Positions 1-10,815 are shown, counted from the stretch's first letter. The stretch is DNA of 64,000 bases from Candidatus Leptofilum proximum (GCA_016710325.1 JADJXK010000002.1:2356001-2420000), one strand, 5' to 3'. The notes: generated from the letters alone by a model not told the origin. Made by a program: numbers and translations.

Positions 1-1355
1 TTCCCGATTGGCTCAACGGCACGCTCATCCGCTGCGGCCCGGGCCAGTTTGAGCAGGCCCACGCCTCCTACAAACATTGGTTCGATGGCTTGAGCATGCC
101 GCACCGCTACACGTTTAACAACGGCCGTCTCTCCTTCCAAAACCGCTTCCTGCAAAGCCAGGCCTACCTCAAAGACAACGCCACGGGCACGATTAACTAT
201 CGCGGTGTGTTTGTTGATCCCAGGCGCACCTTCTGGGACAAAATCAAGGCGCTCTTCATCAACGACGTCACCGACAACTGCAACATCCAGACGGTCGATG
301 ACCAGGGCACGATTGTGATCATGACCGAGCTGCCGCACATGTACCAGCTTGATCCCATCAGCCTGCAAACCGTGGCCAAATACGAATACGACCACAAAAT
401 CAACGCCACCATGCAGACAGCGCACCCGCAAATTGACCCCAACAAAGGCAACTTAATTGTCAACTACATGCTCAAGATCAGCCTGTTTAATTACTACGAG
501 GTGTTTAACGTGCGCGGGCGAGCCTACCAGCGGGTAAGCCGTGTCCCGGTTGCGTCGCCGTCTTACATGCACAGCTTTGCCCTGACGGAAAATTATGTGA
601 TCCTGGCCGAACAGCCGCTGAAACTGCCGGGTTACGGCCGTGGTGTCTTCGCACTTGCTTTTGGCAACAAACCGTTTTTGGAAAACTTTGTCTGGTACGG
701 CGATCAGCCCACCGTGTTCCAGGTGATCGACCGCAACAGCGGCGCTGTGGTGACTCAGGCCGAAACGGACGCCTTCTTTGTCTTCCACCAGCTCAACGCT
801 TACGAGCAAAACGGGGAAATTTTCATGGACCTGGCCGCCTATCCCAACGCCTCGGTGCTGCCAGACTTTTTCCTGGACCGCCTGCGTGCCAACACCCACA
901 TCCCCCACACGCCCGCCCAGGCGCGGCGTTACCGCATCCCGCTGGGCAAGCCGCGCCGCCGCATCGATGGCGAATCGCTGGCCAGCATCAACATGGAGCT
1001 GCCGCGCATCAACTACCGCTACAATACGCAGCCATACCGGTATGGCTACGGCGTCAGCCTATACCAGGACTTACCCGACTTTCCCAACCAGCTGGTGAAA
1101 ATTGACGTGGTGACGGGGGAAACGGCCGTCTGGCACCACCCCATGCAGTACCCTAGCGAACCCGTCTTTGTACCCAACCCCAACGCCACCGCCGAAGACG
1201 ATGGCATCGTCCTGGCCAACGTCTACGACGCCAACACCCACGCATCCTACCTGCTGGTGCTGGACGGCCAAAGCTTCACCCAAATGGCCCGCGGCGACCT
1301 CAACTTCCGCATCCCATTCGACTATCACGGCTGGTTCTACCCCGGCGTCGTTTAG
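1..1355 (+). CDS. Carotenoid oxygenase (RPE65/CCD family), 5'-truncated by window edge
   Basis: The reading frame is open from the first bases (codons start at position 3), so the true start lies upstream. The family cleaves carotenoids or related polyenes with a non-haem Fe(II) held by four histidines on a seven-bladed propeller. The visible N-terminus (PDWLNGTLIRCGPG, then HWFDGL) is the classic start of this family. Four candidate iron-ligand histidines sit in family contexts: TAHPQID (codon at 423), SYMHSF, FHQLNAYE, and the C-terminal FDYHGWFYP. The C-terminus is intact. The substrate cannot be told. The gene carries three copies of the ACGGCCGT palindrome. The family call is firm; the reaction is inferred from the family. 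Confidence 0.93.
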   Translation, partial: PDWLNGTLIRCGPGQFEQAHASYKHWFDGLSMPHRYTFNNGRLSFQNRFLQSQAYLKDNATGTINYRGVFVDPRRTFWDKIKALFINDVTDNCNIQTVDDQGTIVIMTELPHMYQLDPISLQTVAKYEYDHKINATMQTAHPQIDPNKGNLIVNYMLKISLFNYYEVFNVRGRAYQRVSRVPVASPSYMHSFALTENYVILAEQPLKLPGYGRGVFALAFGNKPFLENFVWYGDQPTVFQVIDRNSGAVVTQAETDAFFVFHQLNAYEQNGEIFMDLAAYPNASVLPDFFLDRLRANTHIPHTPAQARRYRIPLGKPRRRIDGESLASINMELPRINYRYNTQPYRYGYGVSLYQDLPDFPNQLVKIDVVTGETAVWHHPMQYPSEPVFVPNPNATAEDDGIVLANVYDANTHASYLLVLDGQSFTQMARGDLNFRIPFDYHGWFYPGVV

Positions 1356-1356
1356 A

Positions 1357-1400
1357 TTGAGTAATTGGGTAATTTGCTCAATTACTCAATTACCCAATTA
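1357..1400. repeat. AT-rich inverted repeat between two genes
   Basis: TAATTGGGTAATT (1362-1374) pairs with AATTACCCAATTA (1388-1400), and TTGAGTAATT (1357-1366) can pair alternatively with AATTACTCAA (1380-1389). It fills the spacer after the oxygenase stop and may act as a transcript-end hairpin. A fragment of the same text (caattacccaattacc) recurs at 41074. Confidence 0.7.
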
Positions 1401-1418
1401 CCAATTCCGGAAAAACCG

Positions 1419-2003
1419 ATGAGCGTTTACGACAAGCATTATCAGCAGGAAAATTTGTTTGGTAAGCCGTACCCGGAATTTGTCGCCTTTATGGCTGCTT
1501 GGGAGCCGAAAGGAACTGTGCTGGACGTGGGCTGCGGCCAGGGGCGAGATGCGCTGTTTTTGGCCCAACAAGGCTACCAGGTCACGGGCATCGATGCCTC
1601 CCAACGGGGCATTGACCAGATGCTCGCCGCTGCCCAGGCACAAAACCTGGCGCTTAAAGGCATCGTCGCCGATTTTTACAGCTATCCATTCAACCAAACG
1701 TATGACGTTGTGGTGCTGGATTCAATTTTGCACTTTCAAAAGCGGGATTTGGCCAGGGAAGTGGCGCTGCTGCAAACGCTGACGGAACAGCTCAATCCGG
1801 GCGGCCTCATCTGCTGCTTCGTTCACAAATCCAAAACTAAGGAGCAGCGCCTCAAAGCGTTATTCACCGAAAACCGGCCGAACTGGCAAATTTTAGCGGC
1901 GCAGCACATTGATTACACATACGAGGAACCAGAAAGCGGCTTCCGCTCAACTTCCCAGTTTTTTATGTTTTTGGGGCAACGGCCGTTACTTCCCCCACCC
2001 TAG
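1419..2003 (+). CDS. Class I SAM-dependent methyltransferase
   Basis: About 194 residues starting MSVYDKHYQQENLFG. The frame is open to 1365, but that extension only translates the AT-rich repeat, so the ATG at 1419 is preferred. Motif I is VLDVGCGQGRDALFLA, followed by the acidic ribose-binding loop VTGIDAS and motif IV-like VVVLDSILHF, a typical Rossmann methyltransferase. The compact size and the GYQVTGIDAS pattern resemble TehB/UbiE-type small-molecule methyltransferases, but the substrate is unknown. Its stop codon overlaps the stop of the convergent kinase gene by three bases. Confidence 0.88.
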   Translation: MSVYDKHYQQENLFGKPYPEFVAFMAAWEPKGTVLDVGCGQGRDALFLAQQGYQVTGIDASQRGIDQMLAAAQAQNLALKGIVADFYSYPFNQTYDVVVLDSILHFQKRDLAREVALLQTLTEQLNPGGLICCFVHKSKTKEQRLKALFTENRPNWQILAAQHIDYTYEEPESGFRSTSQFFMFLGQRPLLPPP

Positions 2004-5000
2004 CCCAACTTCTTCAACGCTGCTTCTGCCCACGCCGTCTCCCAGGCCAAACCCAACTGACCAAAGGCAGCCACGGCCGTTTCCAACACCGCTTTTCCCT
2101 GCTCACCCCCGGCAAAACGGCCCAGGTGCAGCCGCGCCAGGGCGGCTTCGTAGGGCATCTCAAACTGCTCGGCCAGCTGTACGGCCGTTGCCATCCCCGC
2201 CACGGCCTCATCCTGCTTACCCTGCAAAAACGCCTGCCACGCCGTACAAATTTGCAGCGACGGCCGTCCAATCGGGTAAATTTTGCTGGTGGCCGCCAGC
2301 TTCTTCAGCCCCGCCACCGCCCCCGCCTGCAGCGCCGCTCTGTCGGTGGCGTTGGTCGCCTGCTCCCAGAGCCAGAGGTAGGCGGTGGTCAGGCTCACCA
2401 CCGTCGCCAGCTGCACGTAGACCAGGATACGGCCGTTCACAAAGTCCGGTAGAAAAATGTCCAGCGTCTGCCGCAGACCGGTCACATCGCCCTGCCGCAT
2501 CTGGCAGCGAATCAATGTGTCGTACACGGCAAACTGCGTCAAGGTGACCGGTTTCTCGACGGCCAGCGCCGCCTGCGCCCACGCTGTCGCCTCATCGTAC
2601 CGGCCCAGCGGCACCAGCCCGGCGCCGCGAAACGCCGTTGTCAGGGCAATCTGGTTGCTGCTGTTGGTCGCTTCTCCGGCGCGATGGGCCGCTTCACGCA
2701 TGGTCAGCGCCGCTTCGTAGTTGCCGCGCACCGCCTGCACCTCGGCCATCGTGCCGTACGCCTGCGACAAGATGCGCCAGTAGCCGATGCTGTCTGCCAG
2801 CTCTGCGCCGCGCAAACTATGTTCCCAGCAGCGCGCCCACTCGCCCCAGCCGCCGTAGGCCAGCGCCGAGGTGGCGTAGTAAAAGGCACTGCTCACCGGG
2901 TTGTCCACTACCGCCTCGGTGGCTTCCCCCAGCGCCAGGTAACGCCGCGCCAGCTTTTCCCGCCCCAACGTAGAGATAATCCAGCCCATGCCCGTGTATG
3001 ATCGCACCAGTTCCGGCGCCGGACCGGCCCGCTCACCCGTGTTCAGCCCGTACAGCCCGGTAAATGCGCCCAGCAAAATGTCACCGGTGTATACGGTCAT
3101 CTCGCCAAACTGGGACAGGCTGCGCAGCATCTCAATGTAGCGCGCCCGTTCGGCAGGCGAATCCGTAGCCACGCCCTTGGGCCACCAACGGTGCCCTACC
3201 TGGCGCACGATTTGCCCCAGCAGACCCACCACCTGGCCCAGCGGTTTTTGCGGAATGGAGCGGCCCAGCAGGGAAACGGCCGTCACAAAATACCCTTTCG
3301 CCTCAACCAGATTCCCCGAGTGAAAGTAAGCCATGCCTAAATTGCGATGTGCCGCCGCCTTTTCCAGCACGGTAGCGGGCAGCCCCGCCTGATACAGGTC
3401 GATGAGACTGCTTAGCAGGCGGATGGCGTCTTCGTAGGCGCCGTTATTCACCGCCTGCACCCCCGCCAGTGCCTTGTAGCGCGCCTCTTTTTGCCGGTCG
3501 CCCGCTTCCTGCCAATGGTAAGCCAGCGACGCCAGGTAAGAGGCATCGTCCGGAAACACCTGCTCGATGGCTTCGGCCACCTGGCGGTGCCGCGCCGACA
3601 GTCCGGCGCCTGGTTGCCCGGCCGCGGGCAGCCCGGCGGCTTCCAGGCTTTCTAGCAGCGTTTCGCGCAGCTTGTCGTGGCTAAAGCGCCACCGCTCGTA
3701 TTGGAATTCGAGCACGGCCGTTTCTGCACACAAATTCAGCCAGCTGTCCAGCTCCTGGCCACCCGCTAGATGACGCAGCAGCGGCAAATTCAGCTCGCGC
3801 CCCACCACCGCCGCCAGCGCCAGCAAGTCAAACGCCTCGTCTGGCACGCGGCGCAGACGGCGCTCGATCACCTTCTGCATGCCTTGGGCAAACAGAGCCA
3901 TCGGCAGCGTCGCCACGCCAATCTGGTCCAGGTGGCCAATCTCTTCGGCAAGGGTACGCACCACCTCCACGATGAAAAAGACGTTGCCCTCGCTCTGCTG
4001 CTTCAGCAGATTGACAATCTGCGGCTTCTGGCCGCCGTCGCCCAGCATGGAGCGGCTCAGGCGGGCAATCGCCGCCTCGTCCAGGCGGCTCAGTTGGATA
4101 ACGCGGGCCTGCGGTAATTCCTGGGGCAGCAGCGGCCGTTCATCATCGCGGAACGTGCCCACCACCAGCAGCGGCAGGGACGGCACCTGGGCCAGCAGCC
4201 GCTTCAGCACCAGCAAATCTTCCGTCACCCACTGCAAATCCTCCAGCATGATGAGCAAGGGTTGGGTTTGCCGTTCAAAAACGGCCGCAATCACATTCAA
4301 CAGGCGGATGTAGTTAGCCTGCGCCTCAATCGCGGGCGCATCGTCCACCTCAGTGCCCAGCAAATGGCCAATGTCCGGCACGATACCCTTCAGCACGCTG
4401 ACCTCAAACTCCGACACTTCCGTCTGCAAAACCAGCGTGGCCAGGACGGTGCGCCACATCTGGTACGGGCTGGCCCCTTCGGAGATGGCCTGGCCGCGTA
4501 CCACCAGCGCCCCGTTTACCAGCGCCTGTGTGCGCAGTTCATCCAGCAGGCGCGATTTGCCCACGCCGCTTTCCCCGGCCACCAGCCAGCCGCTGCCCTG
4601 CCCGGTCATTGCGGCGTTTAACGCCCCGGTGAGCTGCGCCAGCTCCGCCTCGCGCCCCACAAACGCCGCCGCCCGCAGGTAGCTTTCGCGAATTTCGATG
4701 CTTTCCGGCTGTGGATCGCCAAAACCCGCTTCCGCCAGGGCCGCCAGAACGGCCCGCGCCGCGCCATACCGCTCTGCCGGATCTTTGGCCATCAGCTGTC
4801 CCACCACCGCGCGCAGCGAAGGGGCCACCGGCAGGGCTTCCAGGTCCGGTGGCATGGTCAAAATCTGGCTGATGAGAAAGGGCAGCGACGGCCCGGCAAA
4901 GGGATGGCGCCCGGCAAAAAGCTGGTAGGCCACCGTGCCCAGGGCATACAAATCGGAGGCCACGCTGGCGGTACCGGACTGGAACAGCTCGGGCGCCATG

Positions 5001-5566
5001 TAATTGATGGTGCCAACAACGGCATCTCCGGCCGTTTGCGCCGCATAATCCCGCTCTACCGCCAGGCCAAAATCGAGCAGCTTGAGTTGGTCGCCGACAA
5101 CCAGCATGTTGTCTGGCTTTAGATCGCGATGGATGATGCCGCGCTGGTGCAGGTAGGCCAGGGCTTCCAGGGCTTGCTGCAAGAAGGCGAGCTTGATGGA
5201 AAACGGCCGTTCCTCACAAGCAGCCACCACCGTTTGGGCATTTTGCAGCAGCTCCATGGTGAAATACGGCCGTTTCTCCCCATCAAAACCATAGTCCAGC
5301 ACGCTGATAATGTGCGGGTGCCGCAGCGAGGCCAGGGTGCGGAACTCCTCGGCCAGGGCCACGCGGAAATCACGCGAATCGCGCCGTGAGGCAAACTGGA
5401 GCTGCCGTCCTTCAACCAGCACGCGCTTGAGAGCCACCAGGTCGCCCGTCAGCCGGTCCAGGGCGCGGTAAACGGCCCCCATACCGCCAGAACCAATCTC
5501 GCCAACAAAACGGTAGCGGTTGTTGAAAAAAGGTGCCAAGGTGGGTTGAGAAGCTGCCAATGTCAT
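2000..5566 (-). CDS. Serine/threonine protein kinase with AAA/STAND ATPase and TPR-like C-terminus
   Basis: 1188 residues in three parts. Residues about 18-275 are a Hanks-type kinase: glycine loop GEIGSGGMGAVY, ATP-binding Lys47, catalytic HRDLKPDN with Asp148, and DFG at 165-167. Residues about 300-560 are an AAA-type ATPase opening with FVGREAEL, with Walker A GESGVGKS (331-338) and Walker B LLIMLEDLQW. The remaining ~600 residues are helical and TPR-like (e.g. AAAHRNLGMAYFHSGNLVEAKGY). This matches the PknK-like arrangement of kinase, regulatory ATPase and repeat scaffold; it is probably cytosolic since no membrane segment is seen. Targets are unknown. It is rich in the ACGGCCGT palindrome and lies upstream of, but apart from, the export cassette on the same strand. 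Confidence 0.93.
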   Translation of the reverse strand: MTLAASQPTLAPFFNNRYRFVGEIGSGGMGAVYRALDRLTGDLVALKRVLVEGRQLQFASRRDSRDFRVALAEEFRTLASLRHPHIISVLDYGFDGEKRPYFTMELLQNAQTVVAACEERPFSIKLAFLQQALEALAYLHQRGIIHRDLKPDNMLVVGDQLKLLDFGLAVERDYAAQTAGDAVVGTINYMAPELFQSGTASVASDLYALGTVAYQLFAGRHPFAGPSLPFLISQILTMPPDLEALPVAPSLRAVVGQLMAKDPAERYGAARAVLAALAEAGFGDPQPESIEIRESYLRAAAFVGREAELAQLTGALNAAMTGQGSGWLVAGESGVGKSRLLDELRTQALVNGALVVRGQAISEGASPYQMWRTVLATLVLQTEVSEFEVSVLKGIVPDIGHLLGTEVDDAPAIEAQANYIRLLNVIAAVFERQTQPLLIMLEDLQWVTEDLLVLKRLLAQVPSLPLLVVGTFRDDERPLLPQELPQARVIQLSRLDEAAIARLSRSMLGDGGQKPQIVNLLKQQSEGNVFFIVEVVRTLAEEIGHLDQIGVATLPMALFAQGMQKVIERRLRRVPDEAFDLLALAAVVGRELNLPLLRHLAGGQELDSWLNLCAETAVLEFQYERWRFSHDKLRETLLESLEAAGLPAAGQPGAGLSARHRQVAEAIEQVFPDDASYLASLAYHWQEAGDRQKEARYKALAGVQAVNNGAYEDAIRLLSSLIDLYQAGLPATVLEKAAAHRNLGMAYFHSGNLVEAKGYFVTAVSLLGRSIPQKPLGQVVGLLGQIVRQVGHRWWPKGVATDSPAERARYIEMLRSLSQFGEMTVYTGDILLGAFTGLYGLNTGERAGPAPELVRSYTGMGWIISTLGREKLARRYLALGEATEAVVDNPVSSAFYYATSALAYGGWGEWARCWEHSLRGAELADSIGYWRILSQAYGTMAEVQAVRGNYEAALTMREAAHRAGEATNSSNQIALTTAFRGAGLVPLGRYDEATAWAQAALAVEKPVTLTQFAVYDTLIRCQMRQGDVTGLRQTLDIFLPDFVNGRILVYVQLATVVSLTTAYLWLWEQATNATDRAALQAGAVAGLKKLAATSKIYPIGRPSLQICTAWQAFLQGKQDEAVAGMATAVQLAEQFEMPYEAALARLHLGRFAGGEQGKAVLETAVAAFGQLGLAWETAWAEAALKKLG

Positions 5567-5608
5567 GCGGTTGTCTATGGTTTTATCGGGATTGCCAGGT
5601 TAAAGTGA

Positions 5609-5650
5609 TTGACAGGGTGACAAGGTGACAGGGTGACCAGGTGACAGACT
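5609..5650. repeat. Short tandem GTGACAGG-type repeats
   Basis: The spacer upstream of the kinase gene has four to five imperfect direct copies of gtgacagg with a period of about 9-10 bases. No coding potential is seen. Confidence 0.6.
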
Positions 5651-5763
5651 GTCAGATGATGCCCCTAGTCGGATCGGCTCCATTATACGCGGTTTACCTC
5701 GGGATGCCTCAAAAATCTCTGTGAAGCTCTGTGTCTTCTCTGTGGCTCTCTGTGTTCCGCTTT

Positions 5764-7011
<1,248 letters not shown>

Positions 7012-7026
7012 ACTAAAAACTCATAA

Positions 7027-7090
7027 CCACAGATTGCACAGATTTCACGGATATAGCATTTTCATCTGCGTAATCTGTGCAATCTGTGGA
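7027..7090. repeat. Palindromic element, CACAGATT family
   Basis: Near-perfect inverted repeat with arms 7027-7051 and 7066-7090, built on ccacagattgcacagatt. It fills almost the whole 83 bp spacer between the two permease genes. Relatives lie at 29167, 32646 and (decayed) 33131. Confidence 0.85.
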
Positions 7091-7094
7091 TGAT

Positions 7095-8339
7095 TTATTC
7101 ATACCGCAGTGCATCAATCGGGTTCAATCGCGCTGCCCGCGTAGCCGGGTACAGCCCAAAAAAGAGCCCCACCCCGGCCGAAAAGCCAATCGCCAGGGCC
7201 ACCGAATTCCAGTCCAGCGCCGGGTCCAGCAGCGGCGACAAATCGCTGATCACCGCTGCACCCACTGCTCCCAGCGCCAGGCCAATCAGCCCGCCCACGC
7301 TGGCGATCACCACCGCCTCCACCAAAAACTGCGTCAAAATATCCCGGTACTTGGCGCCCACCGCTTTGCGCAGGCCAATCTCGCGCGTGCGCTCCGTCAC
7401 GCTCACCAGCATGATGTTCATGATGCCAATCCCGCCCACCAGCAGTGAAATCCCGGCAATCACCCCCAGGAAAATCGTCAGCACGCCGGTGATCTCGCCA
7501 AACGCGCCCAGCAGCTCCGACTGGCTCAAAATGGTGAAGTCATCCTCATCACGAAAGGTGATGTTGTGCTCTTCGCGCAGCACTGCCTCCATCTGGATGA
7601 TGGCGGCATCCTGCCGCTCCTCGCTAACCACCTGGGCGTAAATCACGTCAATCCGCAGCTCGCCATCGGCCCGGCGCGCCGGAAACAGGCGCTGCTGCGC
7701 CGTAGTAACTGGCACCAGCACCACATCATCCTGGTCGTTGAAGCCAGAGCCGCCCTTCTCTTCCAACATGCCGATGATGCGGAAGTTCACATTGTTGATA
7801 CGAATATCTTCGCCGATGGGGAATTCACCTGCCTCAAACAGCTCGTCATACACCGATTGGCCAATGACGGCCACGCGGCTGCCGCTGGCCACATCCTGCT
7901 CGGTAAAAAAGGTGCCCAACGCCGGGTAAAAGTTGCGCACCAGGGGAAACTGCGTGTTGGTGCCAGAAATCGTCGTGCGTGTCTCCTGCCCGCCCCGCGA
8001 AACGATGGCCGGGCGGTCGTAGCTGGGCACCACGCCCAGCAGATCCGGCACGCGAAACGGATCGGACAGCGCTACGGCGTCAGACAGCGTCAGGCCTGCG
8101 CCGCCTGCCCTGGCCGGGCGGGGATCACTGGGATCGATATCGCCAGGAAAAACAAAGAGCAGGTTGTTGCCCAACCCCTGGAACTCCTGTATGACCACCG
8201 CTTCCACGCCGCGTCCTACGGAGATGAGGGTAATCACCGCCGCCACGCCAATGATGATCCCCAGCATGGTGAGGAAAGTGCGCAGCTTGTTCACGGTCAG
8301 CCCCACGAGGGCGAGGCGGATGCTTTCGAGTAGGTTCAT
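7095..8339 (-). CDS. MacB/FtsX-type ABC transporter permease (first copy)
   Basis: 414 residues, same architecture as its downstream paralogue: TM segment FLTMLGIIIGVAAVITLISVG, a large external domain, then GGIGIMNIMLVSVTERTREIGLRKAVGAK and the closing FGLYPATRAARLNPIDALRYE. It lies between the ATPase gene (upstream on the minus strand) and the second permease. Two non-identical permeases with one ATPase suggest a heterodimeric membrane unit. The conserved segments match the other permease closely while the external domains diverge, as expected if each contributes a different binding surface. Confidence 0.93.
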   Translation of the reverse strand: MNLLESIRLALVGLTVNKLRTFLTMLGIIIGVAAVITLISVGRGVEAVVIQEFQGLGNNLLFVFPGDIDPSDPRPARAGGAGLTLSDAVALSDPFRVPDLLGVVPSYDRPAIVSRGGQETRTTISGTNTQFPLVRNFYPALGTFFTEQDVASGSRVAVIGQSVYDELFEAGEFPIGEDIRINNVNFRIIGMLEEKGGSGFNDQDDVVLVPVTTAQQRLFPARRADGELRIDVIYAQVVSEERQDAAIIQMEAVLREEHNITFRDEDDFTILSQSELLGAFGEITGVLTIFLGVIAGISLLVGGIGIMNIMLVSVTERTREIGLRKAVGAKYRDILTQFLVEAVVIASVGGLIGLALGAVGAAVISDLSPLLDPALDWNSVALAIGFSAGVGLFFGLYPATRAARLNPIDALRYE

Positions 8340-8348
8340 GGTTTATGG

Positions 8349-8433
8349 TCGTTGCGCAGCAAGTTGCATGTGGCAAGGTGCAAGTAAATTTAGCCAATCT
8401 AGACTTGCAACCTGCAACCTGCCACTTGCAACC
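8349..8433. repeat. Imperfect palindromic element, TTGCAACCTGCAACC type
   Basis: The spacer between ATPase and permease contains caagttgcatgtggcaagg and, on the other side, an inverted tract of tgcaacctgcaacctgcca. The arms are imperfect. It occupies most of the 101 bp gap. Confidence 0.65.
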
Positions 8434-8440
8434 CCGCGCT

Positions 8441-9190
8441 TCATTGTAATAAGGTGTCAGACGGCCGTTCCGTCTCCCCGGCCACCAACGGATCCTCAAT
8501 CTTCTCATCCCGCACAACCAGGCCATCGGCCAGAGTGACAACCCGGTTGGTGTGGCGGGCAATCCACGGATCGTGCGTCACAAACACCACGGTGATGCCC
8601 CGTTCCCGGTTGAGCTGCTGGAAAATCTGCATCACCTCCGTGCCCGACTTGCTGTCCAGGTTGCCCGTGGGCTCGTCGGCCAGGATGATGGCCGGTTCAT
8701 TCACCAGGGCACGAGCGATGGCCACCCGCTGCTGCTGCCCGCCGGACAGCTCGCTCGGCTTGTGGCCCAGCCGCTCGCCCAGCCCTACCATTTGCAGCGC
8801 TTCCTGCGCCTTTTGCGCCCGCTGCCGCTTGCCCGCATAAACCAGGGGCAGCTCCACCTGCTGCAAGGCCGAGGTGCGCGGCAGCAGGTTAAAGCTCTGG
8901 AACACAAAGCCGATCTTGCGGTTGCGTACATCGGCGAGGTCATCTTCGCTGAGATTGCTCACGTCGGTGCCGTCCAGCAAGTAGGTGCCGCTGGTGGGTT
9001 TGTCCAGCGCTCCCAGCATGTTCATCATCGTCGATTTGCCGGAGCCAGACGGCCCCATGATCGACAAAAATTCGCCTTCGTAAATGGAAAGCGTCACCCC
9101 GTTCAGCGCCCGCACCTGGTGCTCGCCCATCGTGTACACCTTGGTGAGATCTTGGATGGTAATGACGGGTTTACGGCCGTTCTCGTTCAT
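8441..9190 (-). CDS. MacB/LolD-type ABC transporter ATP-binding protein
   Basis: 249 residues. Walker A GPSGSGKS (46-53), Q-loop region FVFQSFNLLPR, signature LSGGQQQRVAIARAL, Walker B IILADEPTGNLD and the switch histidine in VVFVTHD. The DEPTGNLD Walker B and the short length are typical of the LolD/MacB branch that works with FtsX-type permeases. The genes follow the order adaptor, ATPase, permease, permease on the minus strand, so it should power the MacAB-like complex at the inner face of the membrane. Confidence 0.95.
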   Translation of the reverse strand: MNENGRKPVITIQDLTKVYTMGEHQVRALNGVTLSIYEGEFLSIMGPSGSGKSTMMNMLGALDKPTSGTYLLDGTDVSNLSEDDLADVRNRKIGFVFQSFNLLPRTSALQQVELPLVYAGKRQRAQKAQEALQMVGLGERLGHKPSELSGGQQQRVAIARALVNEPAIILADEPTGNLDSKSGTEVMQIFQQLNRERGITVVFVTHDPWIARHTNRVVTLADGLVVRDEKIEDPLVAGETERPSDTLLQ

Positions 9191-9205
9191 GTTTCGCCTT
9201 AATTT

Positions 9206-9265
9206 GCCACAGAGGGCACAGAGATTTTAGAGATTTTTCTCTTTTTCCTCTGTGCCCTCTGTGGC
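9206..9265. repeat. Palindromic element with 18 bp perfect arms
   Basis: GCCACAGAGGGCACAGAG (9206-9223) is exactly complementary to 9248-9265. It fills the 80 bp gap between the adaptor gene and the ATPase gene. It could fold in the mRNA and set relative expression, but that is inference. Confidence 0.85.
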
Positions 9266-9270
9266 CAAAA

Positions 9271-10815
9271 CTATTCTTCCGACCCGAAGATATTGAAGCC
9301 TTCGCGGTCGTTGGTCAACACCACGGTGTCGCCCGCGCTCAGGCCCGCCAGCACCTCGCTGAACTGCTCGTTACGCAGGCCGGTTTCCACCACCACCTCT
9401 TCAATGGTGCCATCGACTTGCTGTAAGTTCACAAATGCCTCACCCGTCTCTCGGTTCAGACGGATGGCCCAGTTGGGCACGATGAGCACGTCGGCCACCT
9501 CATCCACTACAATCGAGGCGCTGGCGCTCATGCCCGGCCGCAAATCCTCCGACTGGGCCGAATCGATGTTGATCGTCACCAGGTAGGTCACCACACCTCC
9601 GGAGCTGGCCGAGGTAGGCGCAATTTCAGCGATAGTGCCGGAAACGGCCGTGTCCGGCAGCGCATCCACAGTCACCTCGACCTCCTGTCCCAGGGCAATC
9701 TGGTCAATGTCAATCTCGTCCACGCTCACCGTGATGTGGAACGCCTCTTCGTTCACCACGGTGATAGCTGGCTGGCCGGGCGAGGCCAACTCGCCCGCGT
9801 TGATGAGCACATTGGCCACCGTGCCCGCAATCGGCGCCACAATTTGCGACTGCGCCAGCCGCAGCTCGGCCAGCGCCAGGTTGGTTTGGGCGGCGGTGAC
9901 CTGCGCCTCCAGCACGGCAATCTCGTTTTCGCTGGGCCGCTCCAGCAGGCGATCATATGCGGCCCGCGCCCGGGCCAGGTTGGCTTCGGCAGCCTGGACG
10001 TTGCCCTGTGCCGCCTGGACGCCCGCCTGGGCATTGGCAATCGCCGCATCGGCTAACTGAATATCGGCAGGGCGAGCGGCCGTTTGTACATCGGTCAGGG
10101 CCGCCTGGGCAGCCGCCAGCGAGGCATTGGCACTTTGCAGCGCAGCCCGGGCAGCTTCTTCCGGCGCTCCCAGGCCTGGGCAAACTTCCTCTCCAGTGGG
10201 CGACGTAAAGCAATCCAGCGTCCTATCATAAGTATCCTGGGCATTTTTCTGGGCCTGCTGCGCCGACGCCAGGTTAGCCTCTGCCTGCGCCACCTGTCCC
10301 GGCGTCGCCCCGGCCAGGAGCTGGGCTTTTTGGGCGTTGGCTTGCAAAACGGCCGCTTCCGCCGAAGCCAGATTCGCCTGCGCCACCGCCACGTTGGCCT
10401 CCGCGGCGGCAATGTCTGCCTCGGCACTGGCCAGCGTCGCCGCCGATGGCGCGGCGTCCAGCCGCTGCTGCAGCATCAGCTCCTGGATGCGCCGGGCATC
10501 TTCCGCCTGCTGCACTGCCAGGGCCAGCTCATCGGTGTTGAGCGTAGCCAGCACGTCCCCTTCAGCCACCACCTGGCCGCGCACCACGTTCACCTGCTGG
10601 ACCGTACCCCCAAAACCGAAGGTCAACGACACCAGCGACTCCGGCTCGATGGAGCCAACGGCGTTCACCGTTGCCGTCACCTGACCCCGTTCCACCACGG
10701 CTTCACGAAGTACCTGGGGAACGGCCGTTGCTGCGGCCGTTTGTCGCTGTCGCACAAGAAAAAATCCCGCAACCAGCAGGACAATAATACCAACAATAAC
10801 TGCAACTCTACGCAT
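9271..10815 (-). CDS. HlyD/MacA-family efflux adaptor with extended coiled-coil hairpin
   Basis: 514 residues. An N-terminal membrane anchor (VAVIVGIIVLLVAGFFLV) is followed by the lipoyl half-motif (GSIEPESLVSLTFGFGGTV), a very long Ala/Gln-rich alpha hairpin (about 90-330), the second lipoyl half (IVAPIAGTVANVLINAGE) and a beta-barrel (about 350-510). The hairpin is interrupted near residue 205 by a loop with two cysteines, DCFTSPTGEEVCPG. In MacA-type pumps the adaptor links the permeases to an outer channel; no channel gene is present here. It is transcribed divergently from rex. An AAGGAG sequence lies upstream of the ATG, though farther away than usual. Confidence 0.93.
   Translation of the reverse strand: MRRVAVIVGIIVLLVAGFFLVRQRQTAAATAVPQVLREAVVERGQVTATVNAVGSIEPESLVSLTFGFGGTVQQVNVVRGQVVAEGDVLATLNTDELALAVQQAEDARRIQELMLQQRLDAAPSAATLASAEADIAAAEANVAVAQANLASAEAAVLQANAQKAQLLAGATPGQVAQAEANLASAQQAQKNAQDTYDRTLDCFTSPTGEEVCPGLGAPEEAARAALQSANASLAAAQAALTDVQTAARPADIQLADAAIANAQAGVQAAQGNVQAAEANLARARAAYDRLLERPSENEIAVLEAQVTAAQTNLALAELRLAQSQIVAPIAGTVANVLINAGELASPGQPAITVVNEEAFHITVSVDEIDIDQIALGQEVEVTVDALPDTAVSGTIAEIAPTSASSGGVVTYLVTINIDSAQSEDLRPGMSASASIVVDEVADVLIVPNWAIRLNRETGEAFVNLQQVDGTIEEVVVETGLRNEQFSEVLAGLSAGDTVVLTNDREGFNIFGSEE

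Noticed and set aside
9271..10815. Frameshift or fusion in the adaptor because of the two-cysteine loop
   Set aside because: The frame is continuous, both lipoyl half-motifs and the beta-barrel are present, and the insert lies in a hairpin where length varies.
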